The position numbers were made by a program, and so were the translations under genes. Of a DNA stretch of 64,000 nt, positions 35,585-46,744 are shown one piece after another; position 1 is the stretch's first letter; the number at the start of each line of letters is the position of its first letter. The DNA is taken from positions 1 to 64,000 of the forward strand of contig ARYC01017443.1 in NCBI GenBank assembly GCA_000711775.1, written 5' to 3'. The notes beneath the pieces are model-generated. The model made no database searches and was not told where the DNA came from. It saw only the letters and a list, made by a program, of their open reading frames with translations. The DNA comes from Oxytricha trifallax (Eukaryota > Ciliophora > Spirotrichea > Sporadotrichida > Oxytrichidae).

Positions 35585-36211
35585 ATGTATCAGGGAATTT
35601 TGGACGAAAAGTAATTAATTTAAATGCTTTATGAATACTATAGGATTAAGTATGAAATTGATAGCAAAATCAGGAATTTCGCTACAATTACCATTGAGGA
35701 AGAAGACCATACACTAGGAAACACAGTGAGAGTGTAAGTCCTTGGAAAATAAAAACTAATTAAAATTCAATTAACATCAGGTTTTTTTTTAATCATTGTG
35801 GTACTGTAGTTAACTGCTGAAAGACACAAGAGTGAGATTTTCTGGGTATAGAATGCCTCATCCACTAGAACATAAAGTCGAAATTAAAGTTCAAACTAAT
35901 GGAGAAATCAACCCTGCTGAAGCTGTCTAAAATGCTTGCCTCAATACACATGCACATGTAGAATAAATCAAAACTAGTTTCCAAGTAAGTATAAAGTTTA
36001 TTGAATAAATCCTTATCTTACAATAAATTAAGCATTAATTGAACCAATTCATAAGATATTAACATTTATTTAACTTTAGATGGCAGTTAATGCATTTAAA
36101 ATTGATCAAATGCATATTACAAGACAAGCACCTAGCAGTGGATCTATGCATGGCAAGAATATGGGCTCCTCAGACTATAGCTATCCAACTACAAACTATA
36201 CTCACATGTGA
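35585..36211 (+). CDS. RNA polymerase II subunit RPB11
   Basis: RPB11 pairs with RPB3 in the assembly platform of RNA polymerase II. ATG 35585 leads into 'ATITIEEEDHTLGNTVR', the family's signature loop. After an intron comes 'LLKDTRVRFSGYRMPHPLEH' and 'KVEIKVQTNG', also diagnostic. A second intron (about 35984-36079) precedes a short low-complexity tail ending at TGA 36209-36211. The core (~110 residues) has the normal RPB11 length; the ~45-residue tail is extra. RPAC2 (Pol I/III) is the close alternative, but 'GYRMPHPLEHK' fits RPB11 better. Divergently placed from the CFAP65-like gene, 247 bp away. Confidence 0.9.
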
Positions 36212-36549
36212 CAAACGCAAAGAATCATTTATGTACGGAATTTAATTAAACAATTTCACTTATTCAGGTTGATTTAATCTAGCATATATAAAATAGGGAC
36301 TATGCAATTAAACCCTATAAAAACAAAAATCATTTAAGAAACTTGATTAAATAATAAATAGTCAATCTCAAATTATTAGACTTTCCAATGTTATATTCTC
36401 AAGATAAAATTTTTACTTGTTAAAATTACAATATAATTAATTTTTAATTGGCTAGTAGGGGTTTATAAGTTTACAGTAATGTGAGATAATTTAAAATTTA
36501 AAAATTAATTTGAATTAAGAATTATTTTCTTCACTAGAAACATCAATCC
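36212..36549. other. AT-rich intergenic stretch
   Basis: Between RPB11 and the next plus-strand gene. No sustained coding frame, repeats or pointer pairs seen. Confidence 0.4.
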
Positions 36550-37436
36550 ATGAGTTTTAACACCAACTATAATAATACTGACAAACAAGCAGCTTCCCCA
36601 GCAAACCCAGGATGTGTCCGAAAAGACAAAGTAGAAAACTTTTTGAATGCATTAGAGCAAAATATGTATGATGCTATGAAAATGAAAAGCATGGAGTACT
36701 AATTTGACTTTGAGCATGGTATACCAATGGAATTATAGCTTTAAGACCAATTGAATTTTAGTATTTTTATTTACCTCTCATCAATAAATAATTGAGAGCT
36801 AACAGATGCATTGGATTAGTTAATTGATGAGTGTATATTATTCTTTAAAAATCAGACCAAAATATGAATAGTGGAAGCTCATCACAATTATCGTCATTAG
36901 AAAATGATAGTCAGACTTTTGAAACAGGAAATACCTCAAACTAGTAAGAATATAGCAACATTTCTATAAAAATCAACGATTTAAATAATCAAAATCAATA
37001 ATTCGTTTGGAATCCAATCAACACTTGCCCTTCTCCCATAGTACACAAGGACTTGATATTTTCTAAGAGACCTGATGGGCTTTCAAGCAATTATAGAGTC
37101 AGCCCAAAGTAGAGACTTGAAAGTGTGTTATTCAATAAAATTAAGGATAATATTCAAAAAAACAAAAATAACAATCAAGTAAGTCCGCGAAAAGTAAGAC
37201 TACCTCACATTAATAATGAGCCTAGAGATCTCAAACTACAAATTAATCAGTTAGCCCCTGCTCCCTAAATTATTCAAACTCCAACTATCAATATACCCCA
37301 AAATTTGAATATGGCGTCAGATGTCAGGTCATAGCTATTCAAAAATGTGAACATGAGAAGTAATGTATAATTAAGTAGTAAAACATTTATAAATTTATTT
37401 TATATTTAATCATAAAAATAATGTTCAGGGGGTTGA
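36550..37436 (+). CDS. Small Q/N/S-rich protein, possible CDK-inhibitor-like motif
   Basis: ATG 36550 gives 'MSFNTNYNNTDKQAASPANP', followed by 'VENFLNALEQ...EYQFDFEHGIPME', which recalls the KIP/KRP inhibitor box (F-x-x-LE ... Y-x-FDF-x-x-G-x-PLE). An intron (about 36756-36791) joins to 'LTDALDQLIDECILFFK'. A micro-IES (36848-36858) then restores the frame into a long disordered tail with proline-directed serines, ending at TGA 37434-37436. The CDK-inhibitor reading is a weak inference from one short motif. Otherwise unknown. Confidence 0.5.
36848..36858. other. Micro-IES, 11 bp, pointer AAAAT
   Basis: AAAAT at 36848-36852 and 36859-36863 flanks CAGACC. Removal converts 'AAA ATA TGA' into 'AAA AAT ATG AAT AGT', extending the protein by nearly 200 codons. 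A 5-bp pointer plus exact frame repair makes this one of the better micro-IES calls. Confidence 0.6.
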
Positions 37437-37763
37437 GTATGAAAAAATTTAAACTCATAATAACAATCAATGATTTCAAATTCATAATTTAGAATTTGAA
37501 ATTCAAATTTAAACAATATCGAGTGATTACATCACTATTTTAAAATAAAGTATATTTTTAGAAGAAAACTACCAATCAATCAAATAGCATTGCTATAAGT
37601 TGTATATTTAAATTTAAGAATTTTCAATTAATTTTTCACTGTCATACTTTGTGAGCTTTACCTTTTTATAAGTGAAATTTTTTAAAAACAAATTTGTGAT
37701 TAAATAAAATGATCTCTTTTTAAATAAAATTAAGAATTTATGATTAAATTATTATTCACTATT
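37437..37763. other. AT-rich intergenic stretch between convergent genes
   Basis: Lies between the 3' ends of a plus-strand and a minus-strand gene. No coding frame or repeat supported. Confidence 0.4.
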
Positions 37764-40700
37764 TCACTACTATTGCTATATCTTATAAATTTCATGACTA
37801 ATAATCTTCTTTTAATTACTATTATTCCCTTAGCAAATATTTCCATTCGATCTCTGACTACTCATTGATTTGTTTACTCCTTAATTTCTGCAATTTCCCT
37901 ATTTTGCTTAAATATTATTGCCCTCATAATTTCTAGCTGTTTAATCTTGAATTTAATGCAAAACTGATTTGCTATTGCTCGCTCTCATTAATACACTTTA
38001 GCTTTGATTATGAGTTTATTGTTAATTTTGGTACAAATTATGAGCAATTCCGTTTAATTTGCCATTTATATGCTAATGAGTATAAGGTTATTAAGGTTTA
38101 ATATTATTTTCTGAATTGCCCAGGATAGTTTTCTTAAAGTAAGCAAAGCTCAATTTTTTCTGAGGATTTGTTTAATGACCAGAGCTTGGTTAAAATTAAT
38201 TGTTTTTGTGATCGCTTATGCTTTGATTCGTTTTGTGAGTGGAAAGTTGTGATAAAACTGTACTTATATTTTGAGCTGCTCTTGGACTTTTGTAGTTACT
38301 ATTTTATTGCTAAGTTTAGAAATTCGCAGATGCAGTTGTCTGAGGTATTTAAGATCTTTCCGATTTACTTCCTTTGATAGCATATGTAAACTTGGATTAA
38401 TAAAAATCAAAATAAAGATTAATAAATTTTGAATTATTGATATTGGCTAGCAACTTAGATGCACTCGAACTTTTATATACGTCAGACTATTTCATCATAT
38501 TGCTTATTTTTACTGGTTTATATTCTCTGTTCTTAGAACTAACATTATAAAGCTTTTCAGGAGATTTATTTTCTTCAATTTTATTTTAACTTGATAAAAT
38601 TCTACTTGTATTTATGGTATTCTTAGGAGATTATGACAGTCCCCTATCATTTTAGTTAATTGCACTTGCCTAATATTCTTAATTGGTTTACTCTATAAAT
38701 TGGCTTAGAGATTGAGAAACACTTGATTGATTATTTTACAATCCTTTGGGAGTAGATAATATTTATGATGTATTATTGATTACCGTGTTATTTTAGACAA
38801 CTTAATTTCTTGTAATTTATTGATTTGATCCTCTTCTGTTTTGTAAAAAATCTTTTGCACTGTCTTTTTAATTTGATTTTTAGTTATTAACCTTATGTTA
38901 AGTATTTATGGATATGGCATTTTTTTGTAATCCTTTAACAGTAGTTTATTTGAGTGGTTAAACAAGAATTTCTTATTTTTAACTTCTATCAGAAACACCA
39001 CCTACTGAGTTATCTTATGTAATCATATAAGAATTTGCTTTAGTTTATTAGTCATTATTATTATTGTAATATTCCATCACAGCTTGCCTTTCAGGTTGAA
39101 CTAACAACTGCTATTATTTCTCTAATTGTTCAGCAATTAAATCTTCTTAAAAATCAGGGGTTTAAAGTTTTAACTGCCTTTAGTATTGAATATTATAATA
39201 ATCTGGATAGAGAGTTAATTGGTTTTATTCCTATTTATACTTTTGCATTTAATAATCAGAGTCTATTAATAGATTTGCATCGAGATATTCTTATTAGGGG
39301 TTCGCTTAGTAATTTTTATGCTTGTTTGGATTTTCAAATAAAGCTCCAGCTGCAAATGATCCAAATGTGTTTTAATGTAAATCTGGTGAAGTTTCAACTT
39401 AGGTGTGCTTTGCATTATTTTATTAAATGCCGCTTAAATCTTAACTCAAATTACTACTGTTAATTGAGTTCTTTGATTTTTTATGGGAAAATTGAGACAT
39501 CAGATTTATAGTCCCTCTCAAAATAAAATGTAGAGTATTCTCCCAGTCTTTCTACTCTACCAATCTTTAAAGTTGTAAGACTTCTAGATCATTGCCAAAG
39601 AATTGTAATTAAACGTTAACCATTTTATCATCTTAACTTTAAAGTAAATTTAGCAACTATTGCGACATATTCAAGATTTTCAAGTTCAATTCTTTATTTT
39701 TGATAATCTTTGTTTCTTTGCTCAAATTATTGGTCAATGAATTTTTTCCCATACTTCCTGTGATTTAAGTTTAGGAGAAGCTCCTACTGTGATTTAATTT
39801 CTTGACTGAAGAATTACAAACATTTTATGAATTGACTTTCTTAACAATTTAAGCTTTATTATCAGGCTGTAATATTTCGATATTACTAAATTTTTCATTT
39901 AGCAATTAAAGCTACTATTAAATCTTAGCGTTTTATTAAACTAAATCCTGCATCATTACATCTTTTATTTAAATCTATTTAATCAAATCGGTATCATAAG
40001 TATTTTATTAGTTTTTTTGATTGCTTATCAGAAAAGTCTAATCAACTGATAGCTTTTCTTTTAATGAATTAATCTATGTGAATTTCTATATCTCTTCAAT
40101 TAATTGCTTATTTTATTCTTTCAAACTTAAATTTTCTTATTCTAATAACTCTTGAGTTTTTAATATTTAATTTTTTTCAATCAGAGATTGCTTAAGTTAG
40201 AATTTTTACTGGTCAATCTATTATTAGTGTTCAAGTAAATCCATTTGCTGAGCTTTAATCGCATCCAATGAGAGAAACAGAAATTCATTAATCTAGTCCA
40301 AGTTTTACCTAATTTTCTATATAAAAGAATAAAAAACAATATGATTTATACTTACAATATGAACTTGCTTAATCTGGGTTATGAAACTGGATACATCTAA
40401 ATGAGCCATTCTATAATCAATATTCAATAAATCAACTATATTCTGGATATCTTATTATTTTGTGTCTAATTGATCTTAGAGCATTTTAATTATGTTTTGT
40501 TTCATATTTTCCTCATATATTGGGTATTCTCTTGAAAATTCATTGTTTTCTTTTTAATTGATGAACTTAGATCCCACTTTGGGAGTACCGAAATCAAGTA
40601 CAATTTAGAATAATTGCTTGATTAATTTTATAGCTAAAATTTTAATCACTAAGGGATGAAATATCACAGGCGTCACTTGAAAGCGCAGGAATACTATTTG

Positions 40701-41275
40701 ACACATTATTTATTTATTTGTTCTATTAATTCAAGTGGTTTTCAGGTGCTTTTATTCCCATAAAACTTTAGTTCCCTGATATTAAAACACTCTAATTTTG
40801 GTTGATACATTCCTCATCACTGCTCTCTATAAAATTGCAAGAATTATCCTCATCATCTTTGTCCTCAATATTTAACTCTATTTGTTTTTATGTTTAAATT
40901 TGATTAGCTAATTGTTACTATTTTTAATACACTTGCTATTAGTCCCTTTTATCAGCTAGTTTAGAGTTCTATAGCTATCTTAAAATAAATATAAGTATAC
41001 CTAAAAACTCCTTAATATATTTCAATTTTCAATAAGAATAATAGATTACAAATATGCAACAATAATTGCTATTGATCATTCTTATTTCCTATTATCCTTT
41101 ATATTTCTATTTAGTTTTTACCAAGTGATTTTTAGTCTTTCAAATTTTACATAAAGCCCTAGTTTCCTTTACTATCTATAATTTCAATAGTATGGTCATT
41201 ATCAGCATAGTCAAGAGAATTCCTAAATTATTGCAATTAATTGGTATTGTATTCTTTATATCGAATGGCACTCAT
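37764..41275 (-). CDS. Large coiled-coil and Q/N/S-rich protein
   Basis: Minus-strand gene from ATG (complement 41273-41275) to TGA (complement 37764-37766), about 1,090 residues. Introns at about 41039-41060 and 40323-40361 keep the frame, and a 10-bp micro-IES at 40602 is needed near 'INQAIVLDFGTPKV'. Order: an acidic/polar N-terminus, a long heptad coiled coil (for example 'KEQNKQLIEEIQKFTQINS') over about residues 330-480, then about 600 residues of disordered Q/N/S-rich sequence with many S-P/S-R sites. No catalytic domain. The T-rich plus strand carries open frames here, but they are antisense shadows. Possibly a cytoskeletal scaffold; function unknown. Confidence 0.75.
40602..40611. 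other. Micro-IES, 10 bp, pointer AATT
   Basis: On the minus strand 'GCAATTATTCTAAATTGTACTTGATTTC' runs into TGA. Joining the two AATT copies gives 'GCA ATT GTA CTT GAT TTC GGT', continuing the frame for hundreds of codons. Confidence 0.55.
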
Positions 41276-42569
41276 TTTTAGTTTGATTTTATTCTATTAA
41301 ATTAATTTTACAATAAAATTTAACTTCTGATAATTCCAGTACAGAATATCAATCAATACCTAAAAATAGATTGAAATTGAGAAATATTAATAAGAATTTT
41401 TAGAAAATATATAATCCTTCGAAGTGGAATAAAAAAAGGGTAGAAAATTTGAAATTATTATTTACCTTATTAAAATAATATATAACTTCTTTGTATCAAA
41501 ATTACCGAATAGTTTTGATTTATTAAATAATTTATAAGAAACATTTTTGGGGTATTAAATCATGTTGTGGAATTAATTCTAATTATATAATCATAAAACC
41601 CTTTATTTTATGTAGGAGATTAAAAGTTTATCGAACTTTGTGAGAGTCAGCGAGTTTCAATTTGCTAGATTCTACTCGATTTGAATGTGCATTTCTTTAA
41701 AGGTTTACTCTTGAGATATTATAGAGATTATATTTTCTGCAATAATATGGGATTTTTAAAATTTTCATAACTAATATCAGATAAAGGGTGTTCAGGGACC
41801 CCCATTTTATATCTGTGAAATACAGACTGTAGGTTATAGACCCATATATATACAAGTGATATTGATTGAAATCGATATTTATTTTTCAAATCATTTTTAT
41901 TTTCATAAAGACAATGTTACAGGTTGCCATTTCAACTCACTCTGATTTCAGTCAAATCTAAATTAGAAGTTAGATATTTTAGTATATAGTGAATAATAAA
42001 ATGGGTTTACTCTTTAAACTTAAATACCATTTATTGAAACAATTAAATTGGAAGTAAATCGTAAGTCTATATATTAAATTGTTAAAGATTAGAGACCAAA
42101 ACTATAGTCTCCATTCAAAAATTAAATAGTGAGAAACTGAATATATATTATCAAATTAATTAGATATTTAAAAATACAATGATTAATTTGGCTTAGAATT
42201 TTAAATTTATTTAGTCAGTATTATTGTTTAGAACATTAATAACGAATAAGATTTCTATAATGGGGCAGAAATGTATGTTAATAATTAAAAATATAACGAA
42301 TGCTTAATTATATCACTCAATACTTTGTAATATGACGTTGCATTTTTCTATCGTTCCTCATCGAATTATTTATACTAGTTTTTATAATTTTGATACTTTA
42401 TCGATTGCATTTAATGGAATGTATTAGTATTTCATTTATTAAAGTATAATTAAGGAAAAGTTTAAAATAATATGTACCTCCGTTTCCTTGAAAATTTATT
42501 TTATCTATTAATTAATACATTTTATTTCTCTTGGTCTCACAAGCAAGACTTCTAAGAAAATTAATCCAC
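41276..42569. other. Long AT-rich non-coding stretch
   Basis: About 1.3 kb between two minus-strand genes. No long frame has coding composition on either strand. A G/C-richer patch near 41788-41850 ('gggtgttcagggaccccc') could form a small hairpin. It would hold the 5' flank of the coiled-coil gene and the 3' flank of the homeodomain gene. Confidence 0.4.
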
Positions 42570-43531
42570 TCAGATCTCATTAAAGCTTGAGGTCTTTAAG
42601 ATCTTAATTTGTATTTATATTATAATACTTTTAAAAATAACATTATGTTGATAAGAGACCTTAAAGTAAGCTGAGCGATTTGTGATGTCTATCTCTATGT
42701 CAGGCTGGTCCTCAGATGAGTTTCTTAGAACTTTTGTGATTTTGAATATAGTACTAGGAAGATCCATGCTTTTAAGACGCCCTTCTATGTATTTCTCTCT
42801 TACTTATCTTCTATCCCAGTTCCACTTGTATATTTAACTTTCCTTCAGTCCTATCTCCTAAGAAATCTACTTAAACAATAATAGAATCAGTTAACTATAA
42901 GCATTAATAGAGAAGCAAATGTCATTTAGAATATTCTAAAGAAAGTTTCCTCATAACTGATTTGGACCAATTTGGATTCTTTTTAAACTCATTCTCAAGA
43001 ATTTTGACTTAATCAATTGATTTCATGCGCCTTAAATCATTCAAACTATAGGGTGCCTAAATTTCTAGTTTCTTCCTTTATTGGATATTAGTTTATAAAA
43101 AAACTAATTAAGAATATTTTTCATCACTTTAATCTTAACATATAAATATTAAGCTATACGCATTCACATTAAAATTCATATTGACTTTATAAGTTGATAT
43201 AAATAGTTACTGAAACTAATTTACAGTCATTAATCTCTTGAGAATTGCTTCTAGAGAGAGTAGAGGTGTTTGTTTGACCTCTGTTAACTTACAAAGGACT
43301 GTCAAAAATAAGTTATTCTTCCTTATTATTGTTGTTTAATTGTTGCTCTGTCTACCTTTTTTAATTAATTTCTTCCAAATTATTCTCTTCTTATGCTTGG
43401 CTTCTATATAAATTTAAATAAATTGATAATAGATGGGATGATTAATTGAAATAACTGATATTAACTTAAATGGCTGTCAATCTCAAAAGATAGGTCGAAA
43501 TCTGGGTGATAGCTCCATGGTAGGGAAGCAT
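42570..43531 (-). CDS. Homeodomain-like DNA-binding protein
   Basis: Minus strand from ATG (complement 43529-43531) to TGA (complement 42570-42572). A Q/N/E-rich N-terminus ('QAQEENNLEEINQKR') precedes 'DLRRMKSIDQVKILENEFKK', the first two helices of a homeodomain-like fold. After removing an IES (pointer AAGAAA on the plus strand) the sequence continues 'MRKLSQEIGLKESQIYKW', then 'NWDRRQ', a helix 3 of the divergent type seen in ciliates (Y-K-W-N-W-D-R-R in place of W-F-x-N-R-R). It should bind DNA in the nucleus. Introns lie near 43203 and 42600-42640. The C-terminal ~70 residues are unrecognised. Confidence 0.75.
42866..42944. other. IES, 79 bp, cutting the homeodomain; pointer AAGAAA
   Basis: AAGAAA (TTTCTT on the coding strand) lies at 42860-42865 and 42939-42944. 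Joining gives 'AAA CTT TCT TAG GAG ATA GGA CTG', restoring helix 2 to helix 3. Read through, the insert destroys the domain. Confidence 0.8.
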
Positions 43532-44521
43532 AAGAAAAATAAATAAACAAAAAAAATTTTGTATTTCCTTTAAGATAAAATAATTTAATAAAATTATCAA
43601 ATTATTTTTTTATTCATTCAATTATAATGGTTGAAATCATTCTCATAGCTTCATTTAATAATTCTTAAAAAATTTTAATGGAAAAATTATAATTGAATTT
43701 CTCAAAAGTTATGTAACAAAACTATATGTCCGATCAAATATGAAACTTTTGAAGAATTTACAAATTAAAAAATATGGAGAACTTAAACAGATATGAACGG
43801 ATAGATACTCTTAACAGTATGTTAGACAATTTAATCAAATGGTAAATAATCATGAAGACTTAATATTTTTAATTTAAAATATATTGTTTATTTCTCTGTA
43901 CTAAGTGGTATACCTTAAAATCTGAATAATTATTCCCATCTTATTCTTTGTCAGGAAGGCTTTTATCATCTTCCATAGGTAAAATATCCTCTTAATTTAT
44001 TCCATTTAAGTCACTATGAGAATCAAAAATTCCAATTAATATTTTTATATTAATATTGTAATTGTAATTGTCATTTCTATATTAAAATGACAACCATATA
44101 TATAAATTAAATTTAAAGACATAAATTGAGAAAAAAATGAAACATAGATATTTTTAGTAATAATTTATACTACTATATATAAATCTCTTTGAATAATTTT
44201 AATTTAAAAGAAGTTAAAACAAATAGATAAAGTAAATTGCTATAATAAATCTACATGAAAACTATTGATATTATTGTGAGATTGATATTTTATCAGTAAT
44301 TAAAACTGATTCTACCTCTATTAAAAAATTAGTGACATATTTGATTTTAAAAAGCAAAACGTTTCTATTAATATTAATTAATTTTATGCACCTCTCTAAG
44401 TCCATTTTGGATACCCCTGTTAGAAAATAATTCATTTCTCTTTGTTTTTATATATTTCTTATTAACCTTCAATTTTGTGTTAAAGGGGTTATAAATAAGA
44501 ACGAACAATAACATCAAAAGA
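43532..44521. other. AT-rich non-coding stretch
   Basis: About 1 kb, more than 80% A+T, with no convincing frame on either strand and no paired pointers found. Confidence 0.4.
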
Positions 44522-45165
44522 TCAACTTATTATGTAAATAAGAGTATAACTGAATAAAATAAATTATAAAATTTAAAACATCTCAAATAAGTAACTGGAA
44601 TATAAAAACAATATAATTTGTATTTACAATTAAACTTAAAATTAGTACTTAATGGATTACCAGAAAAGTAAATGAAATTATTCATAGGCATTATTTTATA
44701 ATATTGAGGTTTTTGAATGCGAGTCACTCATAAGCTTTTCTAATTTTTCCTTCTCAATAGCTCTTTGATGAAGCCTTGTCAAATTGATTCGCGTATTATC
44801 GGTTATTGTTGCTATTTCGATTTCTTGGTTAATGAATATCAGTAAGTTAATTTACATTCACTAATTATCTATAAATCAAACCAGCAAATCTATTGGCACA
44901 TATTAGAGTAATTTGCTTTGGGAATGCGTACAGTGCCAGTCATGAAGTCATTTAACTTCTAAAAAATCACTTTTTCACATTTTTTATTAATTTCAAGATC
45001 AAATTCAGAAAAAAAGGTTTTGAAAAGATAATTTACTACCGTTTAAGTAAAGACTCTTAGAATTCCACCCATTTTTGAGAATGTAGCTTCTGTTCTTTCC
45101 TGAGTAAGCTTCAGTTCCAATATTGGTTGAGAAAACTTTTTAATTATTGGTTTCCCTGGCTCCAT
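44522..45165 (-). CDS. Unknown protein, minus strand
   Basis: ATG (complement 45163-45165) starts 'MEPGKPIIKKFSQPILELKL'. One frame runs about 100 codons, including 'FSEFDLEINKKCEKVIFQKL' and 'NDFMTGTVRIPKANYSNMCQ'. An intron or IES at about 44820-44880 joins to 'TDNTRINLTRLHQRAIEKEK', continuing to a TGA at complement 44522-44524, although the last ~50 codons look less coding. It looks like a helical soluble protein. No family recognised. The exact junction and the 3' end are uncertain. Confidence 0.5.
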
Positions 45166-45893
45166 ATTCTTTTATATTAACACTGTGCACTACATTCGTT
45201 ACCTAAGAAGCAAAATTTAAGCTTAAAATTAATAGCTAATCAATTTAAGGGATTCTTTAATGCCAAGCTTTCTCTATACGAAGAGGATTGCAGACAGAAA
45301 CCCTAATTATAAGATACACCTTAATACCCTCAGCTAATACATGCTGGTTTTTTTTTATGTAAAAACTCAAATATGAAAATCTCTGATAGTATTCGTCGTC
45401 ATACCTAACAGTTATTTTCTAATTTGAAAATATATCAATTTCTTCTTTTTCAAAATATATCAATATAATAATACTTTGTAAAAAGTATTACTACATATAA
45501 ATTAAAAAATTGTCGGTTTAACTTTGTTCATTTGTTAACAATGGCAATGCATTTGCACTTAATTAAGTTTGAATACTGTTTTACAGAGATTAATTAATTT
45601 GTTTATTCTCATCACTCTAAATATTGCTTAACCATGTGTAAATCTTATTTCCTGAAAACAAATTTAATATAAATAATACTATTTTCCTGCAATATTGATT
45701 TATTCGTTTTAGCTTTGAATATTATTGATTGAGATTTATTGATTACTCTAGTGTTTCTTGAGAGCGCTGAAGGCGCTTCCATTTGCGCTACTCAAGTTAG
45801 AAATAGTTGAGAGAGACAGATTTGAAAATGCGGGTAAGCCTGCCAAACTTAGCGTTTACTTAGGTTACCTGTGGTATAGAGGCTAAGGGGTAA
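45166..45893. other. Non-coding stretch with a G/C-richer patch
   Basis: Mostly AT-rich. At 45765-45890 base composition rises, with short complementary blocks ('gagcgctgaaggcgcttcc', 'gcgcta'), unlike the surroundings. It could be a small structured RNA gene or a conserved element. It does not fold into a tRNA by eye and I cannot assign it. Confidence 0.3.
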
Positions 45894-46344
45894 TCAAAAA
45901 CAATCATTTATTTATGAATTAGGAATTTTATCATAAAAATTTTAATGAATAATATGCGAATTTTATGAGGGAGTTATAGAGTGCCCAATTTACTATTATT
46001 ATCTAAAATTATTAATATTTTACTCGTAGTAGTTCTACTACTTTGAGGAATTAGTGGTTTGAAGAACTGGTGTCTGTTGCTGAACTATTAAGGGAATACC
46101 ACCTAAGAAAGAATTCTACGCATTATAAGGCGCGACTTGAGTTGGCATAGAAACAATCAACTTTTTTCTTATCAAATTATTTTTTAAAAAAACAGTAAAT
46201 ATGTACGTGTTGTAAATGCACATAATGTAAGGTTGGGCTGGTTGCTGAGCAAGAGTGAAAGTTTAAAATTAGTTGAAAGTAGGTACTCCTGGGGTACTTG
46301 TAAATTGAGTTAGATTACTATTAGGTTGATATTGAAAATTCATG
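45894..46344 (-). CDS. Small Q/N/T-rich protein
   Basis: ATG (complement 46342-46344) to TGA (complement 45894-45896). After removal of a 75-bp IES (pointer CATA on the plus strand) the product is about 125 residues of low complexity ('MNFQYQPNSNLTQFTSTPGV', 'LIVQQQTPVLQTTNS'). No domain. Gln content depends heavily on TAA/TAG codons. Confidence 0.55.
46146..46220. other. IES, 75 bp, pointer CATA
   Basis: CATA at 46146-46149 and 46221-46224. Joining gives 'CCT TAC ATT ATG CCA ACT CAA', which reads smoothly and removes an aromatic/lysine-rich stretch foreign to the rest of the protein. The pointer is short, so confidence is moderate. Confidence 0.55.
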
Positions 46345-46744
46345 ATCAAGGGTCTTTGAATATTATTATTGTTGTAATTAAATCAAACTGAAAAATCAAT
46401 TAATAATATTTTACACTTAATAAATCATTTTCAAATGGATTCGCTTGTCTTTATTTAATTCTTATTTAAATATATTAAAATTTATGAAATTTTTGTTTAG
46501 TCTTGTGAAACACAGAAGCATTTGTAAATTATCAAAAGTATAAAAAATATATTTATACTAAAATATTTTTTAATTTTTCCTTAAAGAGTAATCTAAGGAT
46601 TTGTCTTAATTGTTTATGAGTGATAATCTTGTCTATTAAAAAAACATACATTTTATGAAGATTTTAATTTTGTGCAATAATAAATTATAAGTGATGAAAG
46701 TAAATTTTGATTTATTATATATTGCTATGATAAAAAAGTAAGTT
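46345..46744. other. AT-rich intergenic stretch
   Basis: Nothing beyond scattered short frames. It lies between two genes on the minus strand. Confidence 0.4.

Noticed and set aside
35734..35820. IES with pointer TAA in RPB11
   Set aside because: A normal GT-AG intron (GTAAGT...GTAG) gives the same product and needs no 3-bp pointer.
38168..39463. Open frames on the plus strand (69 and 62 codons, extendable by reading TAA/TAG as Gln)
   Set aside because: They are antisense to a continuous minus-strand frame of more than 700 codons with normal Q/N/S-rich composition. The T-rich plus strand gives hydrophobic, aromatic shadow proteins.
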